A stretch of DNA of 64,000 nt from Schistosoma mansoni (GCF_000237925.1 NC_031495.1:32464706-32528705); one strand, 5' to 3'; numbered from the stretch's first letter, positions 1 to 14,300 are shown. The notes: generated from the letters alone by a model not told the origin. Numbers and translations are program-made.

Positions 1-1088
1 CAAAAGATAAATAATTAAAGTATATATGAAAACTCGAAAAAATATCACAATATATAAAAATCAAATAAAGCAACACAATGAATAATTAAGTTCTAAAAAG
101 GAACAGACTCACAGTTAATACGTTTGGTGTACCAGATCACATCGGTCTCACCACTGAAGATACGACCAGTATTCTAGTTTGACAACTATTAACCAGTAAC
201 ACCTTCTATATTAGAATCGTCCCCCAACCAGTTAAAATCAGAAGTCAGATGCGAAGAGGTTGGGAAGATATATTTGATGTGTTATCAATATATCGAGAAG
301 CGACTGATCTAATCTGGCTAGTAAACGTAGGAACTGTTTCCACGCTGGGTCGTATCGTGACCTGGTGCTGATGCATGACCGAACGCCTTCAGCTAAACAA
401 GTCCACTAAAACTAATGTGGTCAACATCCAATGTCGAACACTTGAAAAGCTATTGGTTTTGGGGAATTTTTTACAGCTACATAGTCTAGCTTCTGAAACG
501 CTTTTTCACCATTATATGTTGAAATGCCTCGCTTACGGTGACTAGAATATCTATTGAACATGAAGCACTATAAACAGGACTGAGTAATCGATTAAAAAGT
601 TATTAATTGCAAAAATACTTTACTAAGTGAAAGAAGTACTATAATCAATTAAGACTTTCCGGTTGTTTGACATTTCGTCTTAATCCTTGAGTAAAACAGC
701 GATTCACACAAACTTCGCGTATCTAGAGCTGTCGATTTATTCTAATCCCTGGTATGTTGTCTTCTGGACCTAGTTAGCTAGGTTCAGTAGATCAAGTAAG
801 GAAGCAACAATCGAGACGTGTACACTACAACACAAAGAAAGCTAAACTAATGTTCATCGTAATAATTTTGTGATTTGATTGAAGCGAAAGACTACTTAAA
901 TATAAGAAAACTTAATGTTCATACAACCCAATGAACTCCCAACAAACCCACAGCAATTGAAATACGGAATGGTCGACTCACTTCAAACCGTTCAGGGTCG
1001 TTGAAAGAAAACGGCGGGCGGATTTAAGAGGGTCTAACTTTTTTACCGTGACCTTTTTTGCCATCCAGACTTTTCAGCCCTTAAGAAA
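1..1088. other. Region upstream of MRPL20, no gene seen
   Basis: No coding signal, RNA gene or recognisable transposon was found here. The part just before 1089 should hold the MRPL20 promoter and 5' UTR, but no promoter motif stands out. Confidence 0.5.
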
Positions 1089-1648
1089 ATGAAGTTAACA
1101 GATGCTCTTTGCATTAGAAAAATTGTCCCGTTTATGCCATGTGACAGGTGGTTCCGGAAGGACAATTTAATGAAATTCGCTTTCGTAAGATATACATAAC
1201 ATTCCAGTAACGAATGAAGTTTTTCAAAGGTCGAATGGCCCGATGTCATAAACTAGGCACTAACCGTGTTATCAAGGCCTTCCAGTACATGAAAGATGCA
1301 AGAGAAGTCCGGAGGAACGAAATGAAATGCTTGTGGATGGAGCGACTGGAAATAGCTAGTGAACAGTGTGGTTTACCTAGTGCAAGAGCATTGTGTGAAG
1401 GCTTAGCCCAGTCTAATATCGCTCTTAATAAAAACATACTACAAATTTTATCTATTTACGAGCCTCGTACGTTCTCAGTAAGTCCCGATCTTTACAGTCA
1501 TATTTCTCAGGCTTTAGTGGATTTGTCCAAACAATATCATCTTGAAAAGGGAGTATCTGTTCCCAACATGTCTTCACCTCAAACAGTTATTACTAGAGGG
1601 TTGCTGACTTCGCCTGTTGTTCCAGGAAATAGAAATTTATATGAATAA
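1089..1648 (+). CDS. MRPL20: Mitochondrial large-subunit ribosomal protein bL20m, two exons
   Basis: This is bL20m, an RNA-binding protein of the mitochondrial large ribosomal subunit. Exons are 1089-1184 and 1220-1648, giving 174 residues against about 149 in human. The intron at 1185-1219 is only 35 bp (GTAAGA...GAAG, phase 0). Exon 1 ends DRWFRKDNLMKFAF and exon 2 starts FFKGRMARCHK; together they align without a gap to human [23 protein letters not shown]. Further family marks are KCLWMERLEIAS (human RTLWINRITAAS) and ILSIYEPRTF (human DLAIYEPKTF). The TTCCAG acceptor 12 bp earlier would bring in an in-frame TAA, so the AATGAAG acceptor is preferred. The ATG at 1089 is the first in frame; a mitochondrial presequence is expected but not distinctive. 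The C-terminal tail past YEPRTF is longer than in vertebrates. Confidence 0.92.
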
Positions 1649-1674
1649 TTCTGTTTGATAACAGTAAATTAACA

Positions 1675-1680
1675 AATAAA
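1675..1680 (+). promoter_or_regulatory. Polyadenylation signal of MRPL20
   Basis: A canonical AATAAA hexamer begins 27 nt past the MRPL20 stop codon, implying a very short 3' UTR. Confidence 0.6.
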
Positions 1681-3784
1681 TATCTGACTTTATTCTTTTT
1701 GTCTTTTTTGACACTTATTTCAGCTGCCCATCATTATCATGAATTACAATGTTTTGTTTCATTTAGTTGAAAAAGTCCTGTTGGGTTTCCAATGTGAACT
1801 CGGATTCACGTCCTTGTTAGGATTTTTAGGAAATAGCTATACTCAAAAGGGTCACCCGATCATCCTGAAAATGAACCGAAATGAAAGGAATCGCATTCGC
1901 ACTCAGATCAGAGTTTCTCGGAGCAAAAACTCAGCATCTGTTACCCGATCCAGCTTCACAACTCTTGACCACATACGTTCAGTGTGGAATCAGTTAAAGT
2001 TTGGTTGGTCCATTCAGTTCTGGCCAAATTTCGATCAAAATGCAATTATATATATGCTCGGTCGGTGCTATTTCTCTCCTACTTCCGGTTAGTTAACGCG
2101 ATTTTTTGCTAGATGTGGTGTTTCCTTGTATATTTGGCCACTGTAAATGGGTCCACATTATTGTAACTACAAGTATTGGAAATTGACCTAATAATAACCA
2201 GTCCGAATTAATGTAAATTAACGAATTTTTTCCCGTCAATAGTTTTGACTTATAGATGACCATCTTAATCACAGAGTATGTTACCTAAATGTTAAATTTC
2301 TTATGGTGTCTTAGCTATCTCATCACATTTCTCGATTATTGTAAATAAATAGTTATTTCATCCTAATTTGCGATTCACGATGCCATTTTTTCTTTTAGTG
2401 TTGTAAAGAATTCCAATTTAAACCGTAAACTAAGTAGGTCATAAGGAAGTCTTTTGTTGTAGATAACATGTTCTTATCTTCCTTGTTTGTAAGCTATGAA
2501 TACATGTAAAGGTTACTTATGTACGAAGACTGTATTACCACATTCAGCTTTAGTTTACGATTCAGACGTGAGGGCGAGTAATATCTAATTGTTCGTATTT
2601 GCTAACCATCTAACTCATAAATTGCTTTGTGGGCTTAAAAATATTTATGTTGGTAATTTTAGTTTTACGTGATACTGCTCGACTCTGTCCTCTAGATATG
2701 TTCAAAGACATATTTTTTCTAGCTCAACAAAAATTGTCCACTTCCATGAGCATACATAAAGTGCAATAACGAAGCTGGGATCACTACCTATAGTACACGG
2801 TAGTTTCTAGAAATTTATCTTTCAACTCTCCGTTTTTTATGATAGTCCTTAAGAACCTTTACCAGTCGGGCGTGTGTGTGTGTTAGACTTGTTGGTAAAG
2901 CATTTTATACCGTTACTTAAATGTGCGACTGACCGACCCTGATACAGCTTTTCATAGGTGTATTGATTCTTTGAAAAAAACCTTATACAACACATTACAA
3001 AATAGTGCTTAACATTTTCGAGGTTCTCGTTGAAAATTGTTCTTAGAATCTGATTAAAATGTCTTCTCCCCGTGGTTTCTGGTACTTTGTGTCTCAAAGC
3101 AAATGCCAAATGTTGAAGAGAACTAGGCTTGTGGTGCTTACGTTTCCCAGTTATAACAACTCGAGCATATCGGTAGATCATATGTTCCTTCTATCACATG
3201 GGGGTAGAGGTGATTAGACAGTTAATAAAAGTAATACAACTCAATCATGATCACTTTTGCGTACTGAACATGAGCTACACCAGTTGTGCAATGATATGTA
3301 ATAGGATATAGCTACTCATGTCATTAACAAATAACAGAAAAAACAACCACAGTCTACATTCATTCTCTGAAAAAAATTTTTAGAGTAATCAAATTGAAAT
3401 TTTTTGGAAAAATTGTTTCGGCCTTCATCACGGTAGTTAGTGCTCACAGATCTAATTAGTAGTCATTGAAGAGACAAGCCAAATGTGGCTGTGAACGTGG
3501 AAGACAATAATTAATAAACTGAATATAATTTAGGAACAGTAATTCGTATAACAATAATCCATAGGTCAAAATGAAGCTTATAATAAGATGAATATAGATA
3601 TACATAATCTAATTACTCAATAGATAGAAAATAGGAATATATATAGAATAATCGTCCACTAATAGGTCCCGGGAGTTACCTGTACTTATGTCTTTACTAG
3701 GATATAACAGTAGTCATTTCGAATGGCTTGACACCTTAAAATTTATGACCATATTGGCGTTGATGTTAAGTCAAAAACTTTAAT
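1681..3784. other. Intergenic, no gene supported
   Basis: Open frames at 1739-2092 (plus) and 2849-3181 (minus) show no recognisable domain and no splice continuity with neighbours. A short GT run lies near 2873. The missing first exon of ATG4 could be in this stretch or in the next 600 bp, but none could be picked out. Confidence 0.4.
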
Positions 3785-3960
3785 GACTCATGGGGAATTG
3801 TCAGTATGGGGTTGTGGAGGCTGTTAAGTTTTATTCAAATCAAGAACCGGTGTAGGTTAGACAATCATTTAAAACTTGGAAGGTCTGGACGGCCGTTTCG
3901 TCCTAATATGTAACTTTTCAACAGTGAGCACCCACATCTTCACTTCCGATACAATTACTT
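3785..3960 (-). repeat. Hammerhead-bearing SINE remnant (Sm-alpha type)
   Basis: On the minus strand, 3928-3885 reads CTGTTGA, then a loop ending ATATTAGGAC, then GAAACGGCCGTCC. This matches the CUGANGA / stem II / GAAA layout of the schistosome SINE hammerhead. The 3' catalytic half (GGACGAAAC with a self-complementary GGCC stem III) is preserved. The 5' half is mutated: CTGTTGA for CTGATGA, and AAAAGTT where GAGTCC is expected, so stem II is lost. Downstream sequence resembles the copy at 8880-9040. Confidence 0.6.
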
Positions 3961-4414
3961 GCTAACTTTATGGAAGAAATATTCAATCTTGCTACTACGA
4001 AACCCAGAAACTTTAAGGATACCTTTGCTGTCTAGTTCCATCAAATCTCACCACAATTGCTCCATATCGTTGTATTTTCGAATAAGGTGTCGGTTAGACC
4101 TTGGAAATGTAACTACGATAGGTCCTTGGTCATTCGCTCTCACATCTACACAAAGTGGCGAGTGGCGTCGGTTATATGGTGAATGCTACATTTCAACCAT
4201 TTATTAATTTGACTAAAGTTAATTTTTGATTTTCATATCCTTCATATTTTTTATATATAAAGTTTCCGCGACTAACATTCAAAAATTTTGTTGTGTATCT
4301 TAATTTAAACCTAATGGATATTTTTATATGTAACCTAAAAAGTCTTGGTAATTTTATGTACATCAGCAAAACAAAGTTTTATAGCTAATTTTATCTACGT
4401 TTTTTGTACTTCAG

Positions 4415-5303
4415 ACAATTCCCCAACTATCACAAGGGATATAATTTTGGATGGAGATTTTTCAGATTTTGCTTCAGACTTTGCAAGTAGATTATGGTTT
4501 ACTTATCGTGATGACTTCCCCCCCTTATTAAGAAATCTTTCTAGTACCTCTACCAATAATATGCCGTATTCACTATCTACCGAAAGACCAGCATCATGTG
4601 ACTGTGAAAGTATTCAAGCCGAAGTTGATCTATTCAAAACTCAATCAAGTACGTCCCATTTATTTTATTATATATACACAGAAAACTTATCGATTTACAG
4701 CAGAAGTAGTCATTTTATTCCACTATCTACAGATCATGTTGGGTCACAATCCACGAATATCCCGAGTCCATATATTCCTCTATCTGTCCAGACATCAGAT
4801 TGTGGATGGGGATGCATGTTTCGATGTGGACAAATGTTGCTTGCTCAAGCCCTAGTAGTTCATTTTTTGGGCAGAAATTGGAGGCTAACAAAAAATCAAA
4901 GGTTTGTTCAAAATATCGTTTCGCGGTATACATAAAACTTCACTGACTATTTTTAAAAAAACTATAAACCTTACTCACTTGTCTTATGTACACTATTAAC
5001 CTATTAGTAGTATTCATGAGTGTACGACACATTTGTTTTATGAACGTGCTGGTGGCATGGCGAACAGCAACTTAAACCATAAGGTTAGTTAGCCTTCTCT
5101 TCACTTCCTACCAAAGTGGTGTTACTGATATTTGGAGAATCCTATGCATTTTATGGTGTCTACATCAGCAGTAATCACCGTTCAACATGAATTTTCTACG
5201 GCGAGACAGAATTATAAAGTAATAAAATATTTTCTCAAAATGACTTTTAACATATTAATTTGCATAAATATACAACTGACTTTCGATCAACACGGATTAT
5301 TAT

Positions 5304-5343
<40 letters not shown>

Positions 5344-8300
5344 CTTTCATTTCAAATTCCCTACAGATTGTCCGGCAAATTAAATCTTGGTTCACACCAT
5401 ACTACTTGTCGAAACTCTACTTTTGTATTATGTTTATTTCCTCCCCCAGCAAATAGTTTAACTTTAAGTTACCATCAAATACCAAGATCAAAATACTGGA
5501 GAATATGATTTCCCAATAAAACTAATAACATTAGCCACTAGCATGTCAATGGATTTGGAAGAAAGAATTATGACCAGGGTAACATGAAGAAATAATCGTG
5601 CGCTTTTGTAGGCATCGGCATCAAAGTTGAATTTATTGTGCTCTGTCCTTGTTCTGTTAAAAAAACCTGGGAAAGTATCATTCGCATAATAGTTTTTGTT
5701 CACTCTTGTCCGTGTTTTCACTTTTTTGACTCACATTGTGAGTTGACGGATATAAATTTTTTTCCTTAGAGCTAACAACACAATAAAACGTAACCTTTCT
5801 TGTAGGTCTAAAAACGGTTGACTATCAAATACTATTTTGATTTAACCACTTGGATAACCTATCATAGTGATCAGGTAGAGGTGTAATGATGAAACATTTG
5901 TTGCTTGTCGCTGTCTCAATAAAATTGGTCGAAGATCAGAAGTATAACATACAGCTATTGTAATGTTTTACATAGCCGAATTGTAGCATAAGTAAAATAG
6001 TAGCTATACTATTGTTGTTTAATCTGGTGAAAGTGAAGTATTTCCAAGCCAATAACGTTTCTAAAACCTATTGAAATATTTCAAAATGAAACCTTCATGC
6101 ACCAATTTATCTGCCTAAAGAACCAAACAGGTTTTAAACTCAGTTGAAAACAGATTGCTTATTTATTCACGCTTTGCCGTTTTTTCTTACATAGGTTGTT
6201 ACTAGCGTTAAACAATGATTATATTACTTGAGCTATCGAAGTTTTCTGTATCACCTCTTTCCAAAGAGAATGTTTGAAACATCCAGTAAATTACTAAAGT
6301 CTTTCACCAAACCTAAAATTTACATGAAAAGTTTATGTGGAATTACCATTTGAGTTAACAACGGCCAGTAGAACAAAGCTAACTTTGTTCACTGTCTGTT
6401 TATTTTCGCTTTTTGCTCCATTTTACTTGAAGTGCTAGAAACTGTAGCGCTCTGCTTTTTATTGCCCAAAAGTATTCTCTACACGGAGATTAATTTTTAT
6501 ATAGTTCGGTAACTACATCAAGTCTTTTGAACACTGTGCTTAAATATCTGAGAATGTGTCACACTCTACATTCATTTTATGTACTATAACTTCGAAGTTA
6601 ATTGACATAGGTGGTGAACTTAAAAGTAAAATAACTGGTAATTAAAAGTTCTATTTATCTTTCATTTCAGTTTCATATGTCACACTTGTGTTGTGAATTG
6701 TAACAAAATGAAATAATTCAGTAAAGTTTAAAGTTTCATCATCCTATCATATACTACTTATATTCACTTTAATCATTCTAATTGTATGCTGTTGGTGAGA
6801 TTCTATAGTGATACAATGGTAATTTTGATTATGCTTATACTGATAATCATAAAATTAACGAAATGTACTTACAATGATTTTATTTTTGTTATAACCTCCT
6901 CATAATTACCTTTTATTTTATAGTTTTCGATTTGCATATTTTCAGAGATTCGGATTTCAGCCTTCAAATTATCAAATGGTTCAATGATTCTTGGTCCCCA
7001 TTTTCTCCGTTATCTTTGCATCGTTTAGTTCAAATGAGTGATAGAAAGCCAGGTGAATGGTGCGGGCCATCTTCAATTTGCTCGGCAATCTTACGTGTGA
7101 TGGCAAAAGGAAGTTCATTGGACAGCCGCTTAAGCCAAGTACAGGTGTATTTAGCTCGTGACAGAGTTATATATCGTGAGGTAGTCACAAATTATTCGAT
7201 GTCTCTTGTGTATTTCTGTAATATCATGTTTATTCGAAATAAACATGAATTGAGATTATTTGAAATTGACAATAAAAGTTCAAGTTAATTGGAGCGGATA
7301 CCCATTCTTCAAGCTGAAGATCTCTGTAATCTTGCTGAGTCAAGGGTTTAGTTTCTATTAACCATAGCTTATCTCAACTACCAAGAGATTTTTTGTACTA
7401 TAAAATTCATCTACCATGGCAGGTTATTCATTTACGTAGATTTTATCAAAGTTGTTCCAGGTTCCCAAAAGTGTCAACTGACTTGTCTTAATGGAAATTC
7501 TGTGATGTAATTGTTTTGTCATTATTTCGTTGTTAAAATAAGATGCATAATATTGAAAAACAGTGACTTTTCACATCTTTTTTATTATGGATTTATCTTT
7601 GTTAGCTCCCAAATAATTTATAATAGTCACCCCCCTAACTATTTCTACTTCTTTTGTATTAGTAAAAGCGTCCCACAAAGTTTCAGTGAAAATTTTATTA
7701 GTTTATCTAATAGTTATATTCTAATTTTATTTTGATCCCTTCCAAGTAATTATGTTGTAATTAAATGTAGATCTAAGATCTGATTATTTAATGTAATCGC
7801 TATTTAATTTAAATGGCTCGATAGGAATTCATTCCTTAAGAGAAGACAAATTATATACATAAGAATTTTTGACCTATCTTTTGTTATTTATTTTAGTAAT
7901 CTGTCAGATACTAAAAAGTGTGAGTGCAAAACTAAACGTGTAACATAGTACGGATTCTGTAAATTAATAATCCATTTGGATATTCTAGAATTAATTTAAA
8001 TTAACAGTTAGTATGAAAAAAGTTTTAATTATGAACTGATACCAACTTGATTACCACTTAGATTTTGGAAGAACTGGATATATACTTTTTTTAAATCGGA
8101 GATTGTTCAAAATTGCAAATTCACCCTATAATTTGAATCAAAATATAATGTTTCAAGTCCTAAGGCAACCACATTACCTTTAGACGCATTGAACCAGAAT
8201 CTGTTGATCCATAAATTTGACTTTACCAGAACTGTTACGAAGATTAATATGTAGAATACTGTTAATTAAAAACCCAAAAGTTCTTGTCATTATAGTTCAT

Positions 8301-11300
8301 CATTTTCTTAGTATGATTTTGTTATTAGTAAGTAGTCGTTTCTATCAACAATCTTTGTCGTCAGTTGAGTAATTATGTTATATCATTAACCATTGTAAAA
8401 TAAAACAACGCTTTCTTTTAGACGAAATTGCCGTCTTTTTATTTTCGTATACCAAGGAAATTATAGATCTTGCAAGAGGATTACACACTTCATATCAGTA
8501 TCAACCCAAGATATATTTCACTGATCACACAGCTTTATATCGTTCACAATCTGATCAGACTAACGGTATGTACGTTAAACTTTTGATTCATACCAACTGT
8601 AAATTTGACTTTCTTTTGTACATGTTTATATATTAAAACTTTTGACTTCATTCGTAAATTATTTTTTCTGTATTTGAGATTATAAAAATAAATCAATGGA
8701 TTGGCGGATAAACAGTTAACTGATAATTAAATCTCAAGTTTACCAATCTTAAGCAACATAGAACCTCACACAAACGTTCATCCACCCAAGTTACTTCACT
8801 TCATATTAGAGCAATAAAAATAAGGTCAGTATAGGAGGTTTGTAAAGATTATTGGATGTTGCTGATGCCACGAACCGACCAAAATTAGATGTCTATTGAA
8901 AACCAGAAAGCACTAGACAGTTGTTTCGCCCTAGTATGTGCTGCTCACCAGTGTGTATCCACGACCTCACTGGACACTGAACCTAGGACCTCCGGTCTCT
9001 CAACGAACACTTTACCTAAAACCATTGAACTGCCGTCTGTTGGTGTACATGTCTAATTCCACTCAATTACCGATAGTGAACAGCCATCTTCAACTGTCTT
9101 CAGTAGGTTACTGCTTCATATCCGAACTTCACTGGTCACAAATTCTCACTAGAATTTCAGAATTATCTTGAGACTAGTCACCAGTGAGCACGTGATCTTT
9201 TTTAATTACGGGAGTTTTGTGGAGATTACTGAATGTTATTAATAATGAGACTAGGAAGATGGTTGTGCAATAGCGCTATTTATCTGAACTCAGAGATGCA
9301 CATTATTGGATGCTGACTCAGTGATCTTGTGGTTAAACATTCACCACGGGATCAAAGGCTCTGGTTTGATCTTCATTGAGGTCGTGAATACACACGTCCA
9401 AGGAGCCCCATGCCTGGACGAAATAGCTATCCAGTATTTCCTGGTTCCTTAATAGATGGGTAGCTTATGTCGAAAGGAGACATATAAGATAAAAATCTGA
9501 GCTGAGAAATATCAGTGATAGTTTACAACGAAACAAGAAATATTGGTAGAGTGGAAATTATTAAATATAAGAACTCAAGTGAGATACAAACTTAGTAAAT
9601 CTGCATAGCCATCTCGAACCATGCCACCTGAGGTTACGTTTATCTCATTCATCTCAAACAGTATCTGGATTTACTAACAGCCTAATCAATCAGTCAGTCA
9701 TAATCAGTGTAGTGTCTAGCACGAATGTGTGTTAGGCTAAGTTACCATACCAGTTCAACACAACATGGCCCTGAATGTCAGAAGCGACAGTGGCTGGGTT
9801 TGCGTGATGAATGTCCCATATATGAAGAAAAACGACGGTCACAATTACAATAAGAATAATATGTAGATATATAAACATCAAGAACAATAAGTGTACAAGG
9901 TTATTTTATTTATTTATTTATTTTTATTTATTTAAACACATAAATATTGATACAAGGAAACACCAGATATATTTGCGCCGCACAAATCTCATTCGATTTG
10001 TGTGAGGGCTGTGATACTGCCCAGGTCAGTCAGTCAGCTACAACGTAGGACCAGGCACACATATATATCGGTCCAAGTTGCCATACCTCGTTAGCACAAC
10101 AAGATGAACACCAAATTCATAGAAGTAGTTAATTTAGTGGTGGTAGTATATAAAAGAAAGGTTGTATATAAGGATATAGTATAGGAAGGAAAAAAAGTTA
10201 TGAGGCAATTTCAATCTCAAGGTTTAAGGGAAGATAAAGAGTGTATACACCTACGCCATTGTGATCGATTCTGAGCCATGTCACCTAGTCTCCAACCATT
10301 GGTTACAATAGTCACGCGGACCCCAACCAGGTAGTTTGCATCTACCAACATGGCTCAGACTAGAAGTTAGTGACTTCAAGCACTGATGGCACGTTTTGGT
10401 TTGACCGCCCCTAACTCTTTTCCAACCATCCCCTACACTAGTCAGCATAGCGCGTCGTGGTAATCGATGTTCAGGCATACGTAACACGTGGCCTAACCAT
10501 CTCAGTCGATGAAGATTCATGACCTCATCAACTGATTTACCATCATTTCTTAATAACCTGTGTCTGACCTCTCTATTACTTACCCGGTGATCCCAGCAGA
10601 TGCGAGCAATATTTCTAAGACATCTGTGGTCAAATACTAGTAACTTACGAGTATCTTCTACTCTTAATGGCTATGTTTCACAGCCTTAAAGTAGAACAGA
10701 ACGAACTGCTGCGCAGTATACTCGGCCCTTAATTGATAGACGGATATCTCGTCTTCGCCATAAGTGACGTAAGTTGGCAAAAGCCAAACGAGCGTTTTGA
10801 ATCCGTGCTGAGATTTCGTCAGACACCAACCCATTAGGGCTAATCAGACTTTCAAGATAAGTGAAGTTGTCGACGCGTTCGACTACTTCGCTCCCCAACC
10901 TTAGTTCAGGTGTTGACGCAGGCCAGTCCTGGAGTAACAATTTACATTTAGATGGGGAGAAACGCATCCCAAATATCCTAGCATTATTAATTAGTTCCAA
11001 CAGAAGACTCTGCATTTTGTCAGCGTCTTCACCAAACAGGACTATGTCATCTGCGTATTCTAAGTCGCTTAGTGGACCCCCTGGTAGGAGATCAATTCCT
11101 GAAAATTCAGTTGAAGAGAGTGTTATTTCCAGCAACAGGTCTATAATGAAGTTAAACAAAAATGGGTATAGTGGACAGCCTTGACGAACACCACTTGAGG
11201 TTGGAAAATGAGGTGACAGTTCGTCATAAGCTCTGATTCGACTGGTAGTGTTTGAGTAAACAGTCTTAACAAGGTCTATGTACTTCTGCGGTACGTCTTT

Positions 11301-14300
11301 CAATGTTCCATTCAGACTGTCTGGGAATAGTGGGTAGTTGTGCAGTAGCTGAAGGCCAGCTAAACTGTTCCTTAAAGTGTTCCGCCCATCGTTCTAAACG
11401 TTTGGGTTGAGAGCAGATAAGGGTTCCGTCTTTTTCCGAGATTGTCTCACACTTGACTTCTTAATTCCAGTTTCTTTTATTAGTCTGAATAGTTGCCTGG
11501 TGTTGCCTACAGCCGCTGCCTTTTCCATCTCTTTTGCTTTCGTTGCCCACCACTGCTCACGATCGTTCCTTAGACTTTTAGTCCACCTACATTTGATTTG
11601 TTTACGCTCTTCGTTGTGTTCAGAGCCTGATGGGATGAATTTACGCGAATCCATCAGTGAAATAGACTTGGAAGAAATCCATTGGTTTTTCGGAACCCTA
11701 TGGTTTAAATTACTAATAGATGTGACTGCTGTTCCCACATCTGTTCGTATGTCTTTCCAAGCAGCATTTAAGTCAGTCTCGTTTACAGAACTGCCTAGAT
11801 GTGAACTCAGTTGTTCCTGGAATTTACATTTGAATTTCTCGTCCTCCAGTTCAATCCTAATGGGTCTTCATAGTGTAGTTTTCCTGCGTCCAGTGAGGCG
11901 CAAACAAATGCGTGCTCGTATTAAAGCGTGGTCAGAGTCTAAACAAGTATTCCAATACGAGCGACAATCTTCTATCGAGCCTCTCCAACGATGGCTGATG
12001 GCAATATGGTCTATTTGAGTCCATCGTTGGTTTGGTGCAGATGGTCGCCATGTTAGACAATGTCTCTCCTTATGTTTAAAGTTAGTATTTGCTAAAAATA
12101 AACGATTGTCTGAGGATAGTTGCAACAGACGATCACCATTGTCGGTTTGTTGAGCCGGAATGCTAAAATACCCACCTAAATGTCTTTCTGTTTGGTTTAA
12201 GCTGCCTACCTGGGCATTAAAGTCACCCGCTGCGACTACTATGTCTGAGCGCTTAGGTTTCTGAAGAAGCTCAGAGAGCTCTCTGTAAAAGTCATCTTTC
12301 ACTTCATCATGGCTGCAGTCAGTGGGAGCGTAGGCGGAAACGACGAAAAGGCAACGACGTGTATCCCTATCCCTCCGAGTTCTTACGGAGCCATTCAGCC
12401 GGACAGCACACAGGCGACTGTTAACGGGGATCCATTCTAGTAGTGCTTGTTCTGCCCTCGTACTAAGTGTTATGTCTACACCTGCCAGTCCACGAGAACT
12501 AGTCATGGGGTCGCCAGATACACGGAGGGTGTATTTCGTTGGCTGTCCATTTTGGCGAGGTGAGGTCAAGTGAATGACCACACTGGGATCTTGTATGCGT
12601 GTTTCGGAGACACAGCATATGTCAATGGTACGAGATTCTAGGGTTTTAGCCAAGGAGGCCTATTGACCGATTTGACTTTGGGTACGTACGTTGAAGGCTC
12701 CAATGTGTAGTTTGGAGCGAGGTTTTAGTAGACCTGGGACAGTGTTTCGCGCACTAGAATCGTTGGCCATGGTGACACTTGAGGAGGAAGTTAAAAGAGG
12801 AAGTTTAGTGTTGAAAGTCGAGGTAGAAGGAATAGTAGAAAGTGAAGAAGGAGATTGATTATGAATACAGTGGTCTTGAGTGCTGTTAGAGGTATGAGGG
12901 CAGTTATCACTTCCCGGTTGCCCACACCGTGGAAGGGTTTTCCTAGAGGTACCTGAAAAGTAAAATTGGGTTAGAAGTGGTCTTAATGACCTGGGAGCGT
13001 GACCGCAGTGCCCAAGGGACAACTGCTTGAGGTCGGTCACACACGACCTTCTTGTGGGTAGTTTTTAAAAGGACCTTACCGCCGGAGACGGAAATCCGTG
13101 GGATAAGGCGAGGTATGCATTTTCAAGGTCGACCTTTTCTAACCCCACCCCTCCTTGTGGGAAGGCAGCATCGCTGTTATGCTGGTTGTCTGAAGGAAAC
13201 ACCTTACTGCTGTCACACCTCTGTACAGTCAGCAGTACGACTTCGCCTTCTGACCTTGGGTTTGCTGCTTTTAATCTTACCCCTCTTCAATCGACCTGTC
13301 TGGCATAGTAGGACCTTGAGGAACGATTGTTCCAGCCAGTATAGCTCGATTGGTTCATCACGATAGGCAAGCCCGACCACCACGTCAAGGTAGCAGCAAT
13401 GGCCCAGGTGCCCAAACTGAAGCAGGTGGTTTTCTTAGGGGGCCATACCCCGAGCCTTTGACCTAAAGGTCTGATCCACAAGGCAGTGGAGCAACGTCAA
13501 GAGGTGCAGTCCCATGGTAGCCGGTGACCAACGATAGGTTCATGCGCCATTTGTTCCTTCAGGATACTGGAGCTCATGTGCACCATTGGTTTGGAATCAG
13601 GTTTTTCCAACTCCCTTAGGTGGACCTTCAGTGTCCACCGTCCCAGTTAAAGCACCGAACATTCGCCTTTCGTAAACAACATCCCCGCTACGAGAAGGCA
13701 GTGAGTAGACTTCCCTAGCAGAGGCTGTATACGTGTGGCCGTGTGAGAGGATTTCGAGAGAGAGGGCGGTCCCTTCCCATTTTTGGCCGTACCAGGGCAT
13801 TTGAGGGCCATGGCGTTCATAAGTGTTACCCATTTCCACAAAGTTTTTCTTGTTTGTGTTCTTACTTGGACTGCAATTTCTTATTAATTCTTGCTAATCA
13901 CTACACAATTTTCCATCATTTACTGCCTCACAGTATTGTATTTCTGTGCTATATTTAAATCTTATTGTACCAAAAATTCGTCTCGTGTTATAAATGTCAA
14001 TACAAACAACAATATTCTTACGTGGGCATACAAAAATAATGAACAAATACTGAATAAATTTCATATTCATCTATCAAATAATTGTTTAATCTGCGGTTAC
14101 CGAAGCCGTAATTATTTCTGTTTGTAGTACCATGACCTAATAATATTGTGTGCCCTACCAACATATTCTATATACAAGTACAACTTTTAAGTTAAAACAG
14201 TTATTTTCATTTCTTGGTTTCAAACAATAGATCAAATAACTCGTTTCCAGTTTATAACATGAAAAATAGATTCAGTAAAAGTTATTCATTTTAAATTACA

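Noticed and set aside
1739-2092. 117-codon plus-strand open frame, with a GFLGNSYT segment faintly like the ATG4 N-terminal LLGxxY motif
   Set aside because: No usable donor follows in the needed phase, the rest resembles nothing in ATG4, and the frame could be chance; not joined to ATG4.
2849-3181. 110-codon minus-strand open frame
   Set aside because: No known domain, no splice partners, includes a GT-repeat-derived stretch.
7181-7186. Alternative donor GTAGTC at the end of ATG4 exon 2
   Set aside because: It would leave phase 0, out of register with the next exon; GTGAGG at 7176 restores frame and is a better donor.
11407-12018. 203-codon plus-strand open frame
   Set aside because: Exact antisense of the endonuclease and linker region of the minus-strand RTE LINE.
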